Of a stretch of DNA of 64,000 nt, positions 51,703-59,956 are shown piece by piece. A program made the position numbers and the translations under genes. Source of the DNA: Gemmatimonas groenlandica (lineage in GTDB: Bacteria > Gemmatimonadota > Gemmatimonadetes > Gemmatimonadales > Gemmatimonadaceae); contig NZ_CP053085.1 of the NCBI RefSeq assembly GCF_013004105.1, positions 2,294,001-2,358,000 on the forward strand. The letters are read 5' to 3'. Every line of letters begins with the position of its first letter. Within the stretch, counting starts at the first letter, position 1. The notes beneath the pieces are model-generated. The model did no database searches. It had not been told where the DNA came from and worked only from the letters and a program-made list of their open reading frames with translations.

Positions 51703-53125
51703 GGAATTGGATCACGCCGGCCTCGCCGATCGTGCGTTGCACATCCGTGATACGCGACGGCACGAATCCGCTCAGATTCTCCACGCCGTCGGCCGTCACC
51801 AGGGCCACGTCTTCGATGCGGATGTAGAGCTGCTCCTCGGGAATCCAGATCATCGGATCGATCGTGAATACCATCCCCGCTCTCAGTGGCACGCCGCGCA
51901 CACGCCCGACGTCATGCACCGCCATGCCGACCGGATGCTGGAAGTGACCGCGGAACACCACCCCTTGCTCAACTGCTTTGCGATGCGCCGGCGACGCAAA
52001 CGTTTTCCCCACCAGATACTGCGTCATGTCGGCGGCCGCACGGTCGAGCACTGCATCGGCGGTGACGCCCGGCTTGATGTACCGGAACAGCGCGTCACGA
52101 TACGCCACGATGTACTCGTACAGCGCCGCTTGTGGTGCGGTGTACTTCCCGTTTACCGGCCGGATGCGCGTCACGTCGCTCGTGTAGTAGCGGTAGTCGG
52201 GTGCGTAGTCCATCAGCACCAAGTCGCCGTCGCGCAGCGCGTCGGACTTACGGAAATAATGACCCAGAAAGGCGTTAATGCCGCCGCCGATGATCGAGGC
52301 GTAGCCGTCGCCGCGTGCACCACCCGCATGGAACACATACTTGGCAGCGGCATCGAGCTGGTACTCGTACACGCCAGGGCTCGTGGAACGCATCGCTTCC
52401 ATGATGCCGAGTCCTGCCAGTTGTGTGGCCTGGCGAATGAGCGCGATCTCGGCGGCGCTCTTGATCACACGCAGACTATCGATCGTTGGTGACAGATCGC
52501 GCACGGCGAACTGCGGGAAGCGCTCGTGAACGAGTCGCACGAAATGCGCCTCGCGCGACGGTCGCCCGTCCCACGGATCACTGGCGGCGCGCGCCTGACC
52601 GGCCAGCAATTCATCACGACTGTCGTTGCCGGTCTCCATGGGGCTGAGCGGCGTGTACAGCGCCAGCGCCGGTGGGCGTATCAGGTCGGCGCTCACGAGG
52701 TCGAGCGAAAGACTCTCCAGGCCCTTCACCTGATTGACACCGGTGAGTCTGGCAACGAGAGCCGAATCCTCCGCCGAGAGAACCTTCCCCTCCGAGCGTT
52801 CCCTTCCTTCGTCGCGATGCGGGAGATACAGCGTGGCGGTGCGCGTGCGCCCGTTGAGCAACAGGTACGCATGCGCCGATTCGAGGCCACACAGATAGTA
52901 GAAATCGTTCGACTGACGGAACACGCTGAAGCCGGGCACCCCGCTCGCCCCTTGTACGACGGCGATCCCCTGCGCGCCGATCGCGTCGTAGATCCGGGCG
53001 CGTCGGGCGGCGAACTCCTCGACGGTGAAGTCAGTCTGGTAGGCGTATTTCTCCTGGGCGCGGCTCTGCGATGGAACAGCGACCAGGAGGCACGCGATCA
53101 GATACCACGGACGCGTAGAACGCAT
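51695..53125 (-). CDS. Exported M24 family Xaa-Pro aminopeptidase
   Basis: 476 residues. Signal peptide 1-23 (SRAQ). The N-terminal creatinase-like domain (about 30-200) is followed by the pita-bread domain. Metal residues: LVLMDYAPDY (Asp), YYTSDVTR (Asp), HPVGMAVHDVG (His), TIDPMIWIP, where aminopeptidase P enzymes have TxEP (Glu), and RIEDVALV (Glu). The fourth ligand is thus Asp. It cleaves N-terminal residues before proline, probably in the periplasm. It starts 32 bp after the flotillin stop. Confidence 0.87.
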   Translation of the reverse strand: MRSTRPWYLIACLLVAVPSQSRAQEKYAYQTDFTVEEFAARRARIYDAIGAQGIAVVQGASGVPGFSVFRQSNDFYYLCGLESAHAYLLLNGRTRTATLYLPHRDEGRERSEGKVLSAEDSALVARLTGVNQVKGLESLSLDLVSADLIRPPALALYTPLSPMETGNDSRDELLAGQARAASDPWDGRPSREAHFVRLVHERFPQFAVRDLSPTIDSLRVIKSAAEIALIRQATQLAGLGIMEAMRSTSPGVYEYQLDAAAKYVFHAGGARGDGYASIIGGGINAFLGHYFRKSDALRDGDLVLMDYAPDYRYYTSDVTRIRPVNGKYTAPQAALYEYIVAYRDALFRYIKPGVTADAVLDRAAADMTQYLVGKTFASPAHRKAVEQGVVFRGHFQHPVGMAVHDVGRVRGVPLRAGMVFTIDPMIWIPEEQLYIRIEDVALVTADGVENLSGFVPSRITDVQRTIGEAGVIQFRK

Positions 53126-53157
53126 ATGGCGGCGGGTAGGGGTTTGCGACTGGACGA

Positions 53158-54903
53158 CTACTTCACCGGCAGCACTTCCTCGCCTTTCGAGGCTTCAGCC
53201 CCAGCCGTCGGCGCCACACTCGGCGTCGTTTCCGGCGTCATCGCGCCGAGAAACGCCGGCAGCTCCACGCCGGCCACGGTGCGCAGCACGTCCATCATCG
53301 GCGGCATACTCTTCGCCATGTTCTGGATGAAGCCCGCCGTGCCGCTCGGTCCGCCGTTCGCGTTGCCGTTGCCACCCTCCCACACCACGACCTTGTCGAA
53401 CTTGATGTTCGAGATGGCCTTCGCCGCCGACTCGGCGAGCAGTGGGATCTGGTCGACCATGAGCAACTGAAACGCCTCGCGCGCGCCACCAGCCTTCTCC
53501 ACGAGCTGTCCCAGTGCCTCGGCGCGCTTGGAGAGCACCTCGTACTCACCTCGGGCCTGTGCATCGAGCTTTGCGAAGATCGCGGCGGCTTCGGCGGTGG
53601 CGTGAATGCGCTGCCGCTCGGCGTCGGCTTCCGCCTCGACGATGGTGCGCGCCTTTTCGGCCTTCGCAGGTGCTTCGACCTTGGCGCGCTGCTCGGCTTC
53701 CACGCGCTCCGCGTCCGCGAGCGCCGCACGCGTCTGCGCGCGGTTGCCAGCTTCGACCACCGCCGCCTCTGCTTCGCGCTTCTTCGTCTCCACCATCTGA
53801 TAGGCTTCCGCCTGTCGTACCGAGAGCTGCGCCTGCGTAGCGACGATCAGTGCCTGCGACTCCGCTTCGCCCGCGATCGCGCGGGCGTCGGCATCGGCCA
53901 CCGCGACACGCTTCTTCTGCTCGGCCTCCTTCACCATCGCATCGCGCTCGAAGATCGCGGTCTGCTCACCGATCTTCTGTTCCTTGTCGAACTGTGCGAT
54001 ACGCACCGCCTGAAGACGTTGCGCGTCCTTCACCTGTGTGTCACGCTCGAAGACGGCCATCTGCTCGCCCACCTGGCGTTCCTTGTCGAGCTCCGCGAGC
54101 CGCACCGCGCGTTCACGATCGGCAAGCGCGAGGCCGATCTCCCGGTCCTTCGACGCATTCGCCACGAGGACCAGCTTCTCGCGCTCGGCTTCGGCCACGC
54201 GCACTTCGCCCATGCGCTCCTGATCGGCCACGTCGCCGCGCGCTTGCTGGACCGCCGTCGCGGCGGCCTTGCGGCCGATAGCCTCGATGTAGCCGCTCTC
54301 GTCGCGCAAGTCGTGAATGTTCACGTTGATGAGCACGAGACCGATCTTGCGCAGCTCCGGCTCGAGCGAGAGCTGGATCTTGTGCAGAAATCCATCACGA
54401 TCGCGGTTGATCTGGTCGATCGTCATCGACGCGATCACCTGACGCAGCTGTCCGAAGATGATATCCTGCGCGTCCTTCATGATCGCGTCTTGCAGACGAC
54501 CGAGCAGTCGCATCGCGGCGTTCTGCCGCACTTCAGACTCCGAGCCGATGGCGACCGTGAACACGCTGGGTACCGCGACGCGAATGTTCTCGAAGGAGAG
54601 CGCGTCCTTGAGCGGGATGTTGATCTGCATCGGCTCGAGCGACAGATACGCGAACTCTTGAATGACCGGCCACACGAACGCACCACCACCGGAGATGCAT
54701 CGGGCGGCTTCGTTGCCCCCCACGCGGCCGGAAATCACGAGCACACGATTCGCCGGGCAGCGCTTGTAGCGCGACACGAACAGGATGACGAGGCTCACGA
54801 ACAGGATGAGCGCGAAAGCCGCTCCCGCCAGCGCGATGCTAGTGCTGTTCAAGAGATCCACAGAGCCGACCTGCAGCAGCGGGTGCATGGCAACGACGTG
54901 CAT
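53158..54903 (-). CDS. floT: Flotillin-like SPFH-domain protein
   Basis: 581 residues. A single N-terminal membrane helix (about 24-43) precedes the SPFH domain (about 50-220: NRVLVISGRVGG, GGAFVWPVIQEFAYLSLEPM). A long coiled coil follows (about 225-500), with an internal repeat of the type RQVGEQMAVFERDTQVKDAQ then QKIGEQTAIFERDAMVKEAE. The C-terminus is Gly/Asn-rich and flexible. Flotillins form membrane microdomain scaffolds. The immediate upstream NfeD-like gene matches the yuaF-floT arrangement of Bacillus, which supports the symbol. Confidence 0.9.
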   Translation of the reverse strand: MHVVAMHPLLQVGSVDLLNSTSIALAGAAFALILFVSLVILFVSRYKRCPANRVLVISGRVGGNEAARCISGGGAFVWPVIQEFAYLSLEPMQINIPLKDALSFENIRVAVPSVFTVAIGSESEVRQNAAMRLLGRLQDAIMKDAQDIIFGQLRQVIASMTIDQINRDRDGFLHKIQLSLEPELRKIGLVLINVNIHDLRDESGYIEAIGRKAAATAVQQARGDVADQERMGEVRVAEAEREKLVLVANASKDREIGLALADRERAVRLAELDKERQVGEQMAVFERDTQVKDAQRLQAVRIAQFDKEQKIGEQTAIFERDAMVKEAEQKKRVAVADADARAIAGEAESQALIVATQAQLSVRQAEAYQMVETKKREAEAAVVEAGNRAQTRAALADAERVEAEQRAKVEAPAKAEKARTIVEAEADAERQRIHATAEAAAIFAKLDAQARGEYEVLSKRAEALGQLVEKAGGAREAFQLLMVDQIPLLAESAAKAISNIKFDKVVVWEGGNGNANGGPSGTAGFIQNMAKSMPPMMDVLRTVAGVELPAFLGAMTPETTPSVAPTAGAEASKGEEVLPVK

Positions 54904-55488
54904 TTACTGAACTCCGTCGACAGAAGAGAGAAGAAGCACTTCGAGAACGTCGTCGTCGCGGATTCCCACGACGACCACCGGAGCACCGGTGGGAAGTACG
55001 CTTCCCTCCAGTGTGACCGCCTGATACTCCACGGTACGCCCCTGCACGGCAAGCGTCACCTTACCCACTCCACCAAGTGACCCGGGCACCGGCACGTACA
55101 CGGTGCCAACCTTGCCCATCGCGTTTCGAATGTCGAGCGTCGCATCGCGCTGAAGGCCGAGCATCGCACGCATGCTGACGGCGACCCCGAACATCCCCAT
55201 GGCGCCGAGCAATATCGCCGTGATGATGGTGAGCGGCGTTGCGGCACCCAAGGAGCGCGCGCCGAGCCCACCGATACCGAAGAATGCGACGGCGGCAGTG
55301 AGTGCACGAACGCTGAAGAGCTGCAGGCCGCTGCTGGCCTCATGCGCGCCGTTGTGCAGCGGAGTGAGTGAACCGTCGTGCGTCGTCGCGTCGTGCTCGG
55401 CGCCGATGGAGCCGAATACGAGCTGCGCGAGCAGCAGTACGCCACCGACAAGCGCGCAGGTCAACAAGAAGGTGGTCACTGAATTCAC
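54904..55488 (-). CDS. NfeD-like flotillin partner (YuaF-type)
   Basis: 194 residues. Membrane helices at about 5-25, 62-80 and 83-107, then an OB-fold domain (about 115-190: MGKVGTVYVPVPGSLGGVGKVTLAVQGRTVEYQA shows the usual beta pattern, ending GAPVVVVGIRDDDVLEV). The family (DUF1449/NfeD1b) occurs with flotillins and influences membrane fluidity. Its TAA abuts the flotillin ATG with no gap. Confidence 0.85.
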   Translation of the reverse strand: MNSVTTFLLTCALVGGVLLLAQLVFGSIGAEHDATTHDGSLTPLHNGAHEASSGLQLFSVRALTAAVAFFGIGGLGARSLGAATPLTIITAILLGAMGMFGVAVSMRAMLGLQRDATLDIRNAMGKVGTVYVPVPGSLGGVGKVTLAVQGRTVEYQAVTLEGSVLPTGAPVVVVGIRDDDVLEVLLLSSVDGVQ

Positions 55489-55536
55489 TACGGAAGAATG
55501 GCGGAGGATGTTACACCACGGCTATCGTTCCCCGTC

Positions 55537-56253
55537 ATGAGAATCACACACGCTCTCCATCTCGCGTCGGTGGCCGTCGGTATGCTACTGACGCGCCCGC
55601 TGCACGCGCAAGACGCGCGTACCGTCTTGCTTCGCTTCCGGAAGGCCGGCGACACGGTGGCGATCCGTAACGCGCAGATCACCATCGATCACACCATCGA
55701 CGCCGGTGTCACCGATTCGCTCGGCATCGTACGCGTCCCCGACCTCGAGGACGGCGGGCACATCGTCGAGGCCGTCGCGCGCGGCTATCAGGCCTTTTTC
55801 GACAAGTTCACGAGCGGCCCTGGGGTGGCGATGCCGATCGACCTCGAGATTCTCGCGGTCGTGGCGGCACCCAAACCCAAGGGCGTGACGACCGCGCTTA
55901 CGCTCGCGGGATTCGACGCGCGTCGGGTGAAGGCGCAGGGCAAGTTCTTCACCCTCGCGCAGCTCAAGGCGGCCGACGGACGTCCGCTCGCCAATCTCCT
56001 CAAGGTGAACGCCGCCGCGCTCATCGGCGCGGGACCGAACGGCGAATCGTTTCTCGCCGCGCGCGGCAACGCGACTTGCTACACCGCAGTCGTTCGTGAC
56101 GGTCTGCTCGTGTACCCGTTCGAGAACGCCGCGCCGCCAGACCTCGACAAGATCTTCACCGACGACCTGACGGCCGTGGAGCTGTACGCGACCACGCCCG
56201 CTGATCTCAAGAACGCCGGCAGCTGCGGCGCCCTCGTACTCTGGCGCCGCTAG
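55537..56253 (+). CDS. Exported protein with carboxypeptidase-regulatory-like and TonB-plug-like domains
   Basis: 238 residues from ATG at 55537 (the frame is open to 55498, without a better start). Signal peptide ends PLHAQ. Residues 30-110 form a beta-sandwich of the carboxypeptidase-regulatory type (AIRNAQITIDHTIDAGVTDSLG). Residues 130-238 resemble the plug of TonB receptors without a barrel: GFDARRVKAQGKFFTLAQL, then RPLANLLKVNAAALIG and a final GSCGALVLWRR. Stand-alone proteins of this kind are common in Gemmatimonadota; function is unknown. Confidence 0.8.
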   Translation: MRITHALHLASVAVGMLLTRPLHAQDARTVLLRFRKAGDTVAIRNAQITIDHTIDAGVTDSLGIVRVPDLEDGGHIVEAVARGYQAFFDKFTSGPGVAMPIDLEILAVVAAPKPKGVTTALTLAGFDARRVKAQGKFFTLAQLKAADGRPLANLLKVNAAALIGAGPNGESFLAARGNATCYTAVVRDGLLVYPFENAAPPDLDKIFTDDLTAVELYATTPADLKNAGSCGALVLWRR

Positions 56254-56267
56254 CCCCAGCTTTTGGC

Positions 56268-58118
56268 TTACTTCGACGCCGCCGCGAGGCGCCGGATCTC
56301 ACCGGCCATCGTCTTCACCCGCGCGCCGTCCTTGGCGCCGGCGACGTCCTTGTCCACCTGCAACGCCAGCGCGTTGAGCGCCGTCGCGCGCGCCAGCCCT
56401 GACTTCATCTCCGCCGCATCGAGTGCCGCGTAAATCGCCGTCGTGCGCTCGGACGCGAGTCCGTTGCCGCGCACCAGCTGGTCGAGGTACGAGCGCACCA
56501 CCACGAACGCCGCCGGCCACGTCATCTTGGGCTGGCTCTGCGGGTTGTAATCCGTGAACGTCACCAGCTTCGCGGCGGCGATCTCGTTCGCCGACAACTG
56601 CGCGCTCGGCGTGAGCTCGAGGATGTCCATGCCGCGATCAAGTTCGGACGAGAAGATGAGGCCGTTCCAGTAGTACGCGCCCCACGAACCGCCGATGGTA
56701 TTGCTGCGCGGACGCGCGCCCGGCGCCGCGGCAGCCGCAGCGGCGGCGGGTACATCCACCGGCTGCGGCGGATCGATCGAACCACGATCGAAGTAGCCGA
56801 TTTCGAACGCCTTGTCAGGATCGGTGAAGTCCATGATGTTCACGCCGCCCTGATACCAGCCCTGCACATACAGGTCGCGTCCCGGCACGGGGATGATGCC
56901 ACCGTTGTGCGACACACAGTTCTCTTCGGCCGTCTGGGACGACGGCAGCTTGAAGTACGCGCGCTGCGCCTGCTTCTTCTTCGCGTCGAGCGAGATCACC
57001 GTGTTGCCACCGAGCTCGATCATGCTGGAGGCCTGACACATCGGGCCCGTGCCGCCGCCCCATTCGTCGGTCTGAATCAGCTTCTTGCCGTCGTTGCTGA
57101 ACGCCGCGGTGTGCCGCCCCTGATAATTGTTCGTGTCGGCGAGTGCACTGATGCGGAACGGCTTCTCGGGGTTCGAAATGTCCACGAGAATGGAGTGCGT
57201 CGAGCAGGACGCCGCGAGCAGATTCAACGCCGGATACGCCGTCACGTCATGGCAATTGCGCGGTCCGGTGGGCATGGCCGGATCGGGCGCCGGGCGTGCC
57301 GGACGACCCGCTCCTGCGGCAGCACGACGTGCGTCCGCCGGTGCGCAGAACCGCATGCACTCACTCGCACCGTCCAAGCCGGTGAACACGCGCGCACCGG
57401 GAATCACCTTGGCCTGCTCGGGACGATCGAGCTGCACCTTGATGATGTCGAGCTGGAAGAGCGAGTTCGTGGGGTCAGCCGGATCCGTGCCGTTCTTGCA
57501 GCCGGCGAGCTCGGTCTCAGGCCGCGCCGCCTGCTGTCCCGACACGTAGATGTAAATCGTGCGAGGATCGGTCGGGCTGGGCACGATCGTGTGCGTGTGC
57601 GAGCCTTTGCAGGTCTGCACGTTCTTCACGAGCTTCGGTGCCTTCGGATTGGACACGTCGAAGATGCGCACGCCAGCCATGTGATCCTTCGGATCCTGCA
57701 CGCCGCCGCTCCCGCAATCGTTGCGGTTGCCCGCGCCTTCTGCGGAGATGAACAGCAGGTTGCCGTAGATCGACGGGTCACCCTGCGAGGTGATGCACTG
57801 GACCACGGCCGTCATGGCCGGCTTGGCGGGGTCGGTGATGTCCCAGATCGAGAAGCCGGCGAAGTTGGCCTGGTAGACGTAGTGCGTGCCGAACGCGAGG
57901 TCGGAATTGACGAACGTCAGGCCGCGCACCGTGTCGAACTGGGCGGGCTTTGGCGTGAACGACAGCAGCTTCATGTTGCTCGCCGCGACGCCCGCGTCCA
58001 ATCGACCCGGCTTGAGGTTATTCCGGGGATCTGACTTGCTCGGGTACGTCTGCGCCGACGCGAGCGTCGGCACGACGGCAGTCGCGAACAGCAGGATCAA
58101 TCCACGCATGACGCGCAT
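56268..58118 (-). CDS. Exported LVIVD-repeat beta-propeller protein
   Basis: 616 residues from ATG at 58118, with GGAG about 9 bp upstream. Signal peptide 1-22 (ASAQ). LVIVD-type repeats recur: FAGFSIWDITDPAKP, VRIFDVSNPKAPKLV, STHSILVDISNPEKPFRI, VNIMDFTDPDKAFEIGY and GMDILELTPSAQ, giving a propeller. Eight or more cysteines occur, likely disulfides. LVIVD proteins are surface or periplasmic binding proteins of unclear role. The DUF305 gene is 64 bp upstream in the same direction, probably one operon. Confidence 0.87.
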   Translation of the reverse strand: MRVMRGLILLFATAVVPTLASAQTYPSKSDPRNNLKPGRLDAGVAASNMKLLSFTPKPAQFDTVRGLTFVNSDLAFGTHYVYQANFAGFSIWDITDPAKPAMTAVVQCITSQGDPSIYGNLLFISAEGAGNRNDCGSGGVQDPKDHMAGVRIFDVSNPKAPKLVKNVQTCKGSHTHTIVPSPTDPRTIYIYVSGQQAARPETELAGCKNGTDPADPTNSLFQLDIIKVQLDRPEQAKVIPGARVFTGLDGASECMRFCAPADARRAAAGAGRPARPAPDPAMPTGPRNCHDVTAYPALNLLAASCSTHSILVDISNPEKPFRISALADTNNYQGRHTAAFSNDGKKLIQTDEWGGGTGPMCQASSMIELGGNTVISLDAKKKQAQRAYFKLPSSQTAEENCVSHNGGIIPVPGRDLYVQGWYQGGVNIMDFTDPDKAFEIGYFDRGSIDPPQPVDVPAAAAAAAAPGARPRSNTIGGSWGAYYWNGLIFSSELDRGMDILELTPSAQLSANEIAAAKLVTFTDYNPQSQPKMTWPAAFVVVRSYLDQLVRGNGLASERTTAIYAALDAAEMKSGLARATALNALALQVDKDVAGAKDGARVKTMAGEIRRLAAASK

Positions 58119-58182
58119 CGGTTCACACTCCGGTAGGTTAGGATGGGGCAGACAGAACGCCGGACGGCGCCGTGTGCCCGGG

Positions 58183-58806
58183 TTACTTCGGGGGGAGCTT
58201 GGCGAGCAGGCTGCGCATGATGCCGATCTCGGCGGTCTGCGCACTCACGACATCGTTGGCGAAGATATTGGCGTCGACTTCCTGACCGGCGCCGGGCGAC
58301 TTGAACAGCTCGTCGACCATCTTGATCGCGCCCTCGTGGTGCTTGATCATGCCGACCAGAAAGAGTCGATCGAACTCGACTCCCTTCGAGGTACTCAGCG
58401 CCTTGATCTCGTCATCCGACAGCATGCCGTCCATGCGCATGGAGTGCCACGATGCCGTGTCCGGCGCGAACTGCTCGTGGCGGCGGAGCCACTGCTGCAT
58501 GATCTGAATTTCGGGGACCTGAGACTGATCGATCTTCCGCGAGAGCTTGAGCACCTGCGGGTTGGCACCGTTCGCTTCAGCCAGCCGGGACATTACGATG
58601 GCCTGAGCGTGATGCGCGATCATGCCCTGCATGAATTCGACATCCGCCTTGGTGTAGATCGCGCCTTTGGGGATGACGATCTCGGGCCCCATGCGGTGCA
58701 TGCTGTGATCCATGCCCGCCATACCGCCTTGCGCGGACGCACGCGACGAGGCGCCGGTCAACAGGGCAATGACCGAAAGGGCGAGAATCGGACGACGGGC
58801 CATCAT
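58183..58806 (-). CDS. DUF305 family exported protein
   Basis: 207 residues from ATG at 58806 (58803 also ATG). Signal peptide ends ASAQ. After a Met/His-rich stretch (GGMAGMDHSMHRMG) come the two DUF305 motifs EFMQGMIAHHAQAIVMS and LVGMIKHHEGAIKMV, a ferritin-like helical bundle. The paired His and Met-rich region suggest copper binding in the periplasm, as reported for several family members, but that is inference here. Confidence 0.9.
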   Translation of the reverse strand: MMARRPILALSVIALLTGASSRASAQGGMAGMDHSMHRMGPEIVIPKGAIYTKADVEFMQGMIAHHAQAIVMSRLAEANGANPQVLKLSRKIDQSQVPEIQIMQQWLRRHEQFAPDTASWHSMRMDGMLSDDEIKALSTSKGVEFDRLFLVGMIKHHEGAIKMVDELFKSPGAGQEVDANIFANDVVSAQTAEIGIMRSLLAKLPPK

Positions 58807-58946
58807 GGCGTGTGTGCTCCGGAAAGGTGTCGAACCGGCATGTGGGCCGGCGGACGGGGAAGCGTACGGTACGTCTCCATTGGACGATACGGTCTGTGCT
58901 GTCCCCGCACTAGGCACCATACGGGTAGACCGCGCACGTCGCTCCG

Positions 58947-59846
58947 TCAGGCGATCGCGCCCACCGCCGTGATGAGACGCGCCCGCAGCGCGATCGCGCG
59001 TACACTCAACTCCCGTTGACGGCGCTGATATTCGTCTCGCCCTGCCGGAGTTTCGACTTGCACCGGATCGAAGCCGATGGCACGGAGATCATACGGCCCG
59101 GCCTGCATGTCGAGCACCCGCAACTCCACCGCGAGCTCAAAGCAGCACCAGAGCAGATCGCTGCCAATCCAGGGCATCGACGTGAAGGCCCAGCGGTACA
59201 GATCCATGTTGGCGTGGATACAGCCCGGCTGCTCCGTGTCATGACGGGTGGACCATTCCAGCCCGACGCGGTTGAGCGGCTTCGCGGCCGGTGCGAAAAA
59301 CCGGAAGGCGTCGAAGTGGCTGCAGGCCACGGGACGGCTCTCCACAAACTCGTCCACTTGGGCCTGCGGAAGCCTGAGCGGTGCGATTTCCGCGTGCCGC
59401 ACATCATGCCCGCCGTACACCATGGCCCACTCGTGCATGCCGTAGCATCCGAAGTTCGCCGGGCGATCCTGTGTCGACCGCAACACGTGCGCGACCTGGC
59501 CGAGCGCCGCGCGTCCCGCGGCGGAGAGGGCGGCCGCGTTGCGCCGGATCACGCCCTCAGTCGCCTGATACACCGGCCCCGCGAAGCGCTCGCGGGCCTC
59601 GGGGCTATCGACCAGGAGCTCGTCGGGACCGGGGTGCCAGGTCTCCAGCCGCCCGGCGGGAAAGTGATAGTACTGAAAGAGGAAGTCGTAGACCGGATGC
59701 ACTTCTCCGCGCGAACGCCGCTCACGCCGCGGTTGCGTCCACCGCTGCACCCGCTCACGGTGCGTGGCGGCGCGTGCCTGCCACTCGGCGGTGGTCAACG
59801 CAGACGCCGCCGCCAGTGGCGTCGGTCGCAGGGGGGAGTCGGGCAT
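58947..59846 (-). CDS. Conserved protein annotated in relatives as 3-methyladenine DNA glycosylase
   Basis: 299 residues from ATG at 59846. Recognisable sequence: HPVYDFLFQYYHFPAGRLE, NFGCYGMHEWAMVYGG, LPQAQVDEFVE, CSHFDAFRFF, QPGCIHANMDLYRWA and PAGRDEYQRRQREL. This matches a family common in Actinobacteria and carrying a 3-methyladenine DNA glycosylase label in databases. I see no helix-hairpin-helix or AlkA-type catalytic Asp motif, so the label should be treated as unproven. It diverges from the ABC-F gene. Confidence 0.72.
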   Translation of the reverse strand: MPDSPLRPTPLAAASALTTAEWQARAATHRERVQRWTQPRRERRSRGEVHPVYDFLFQYYHFPAGRLETWHPGPDELLVDSPEARERFAGPVYQATEGVIRRNAAALSAAGRAALGQVAHVLRSTQDRPANFGCYGMHEWAMVYGGHDVRHAEIAPLRLPQAQVDEFVESRPVACSHFDAFRFFAPAAKPLNRVGLEWSTRHDTEQPGCIHANMDLYRWAFTSMPWIGSDLLWCCFELAVELRVLDMQAGPYDLRAIGFDPVQVETPAGRDEYQRRQRELSVRAIALRARLITAVGAIA

Positions 59847-59956
59847 ATCGTAGGGTACCACCAAGCGCCCGCGGTGTCATCCGACTGAATCGTCTGCCAG
59901 CTCAGCCGCCATTAGCTTTCCCGGAGACGTATTCCACCTGACGCCACCATCGCCGC

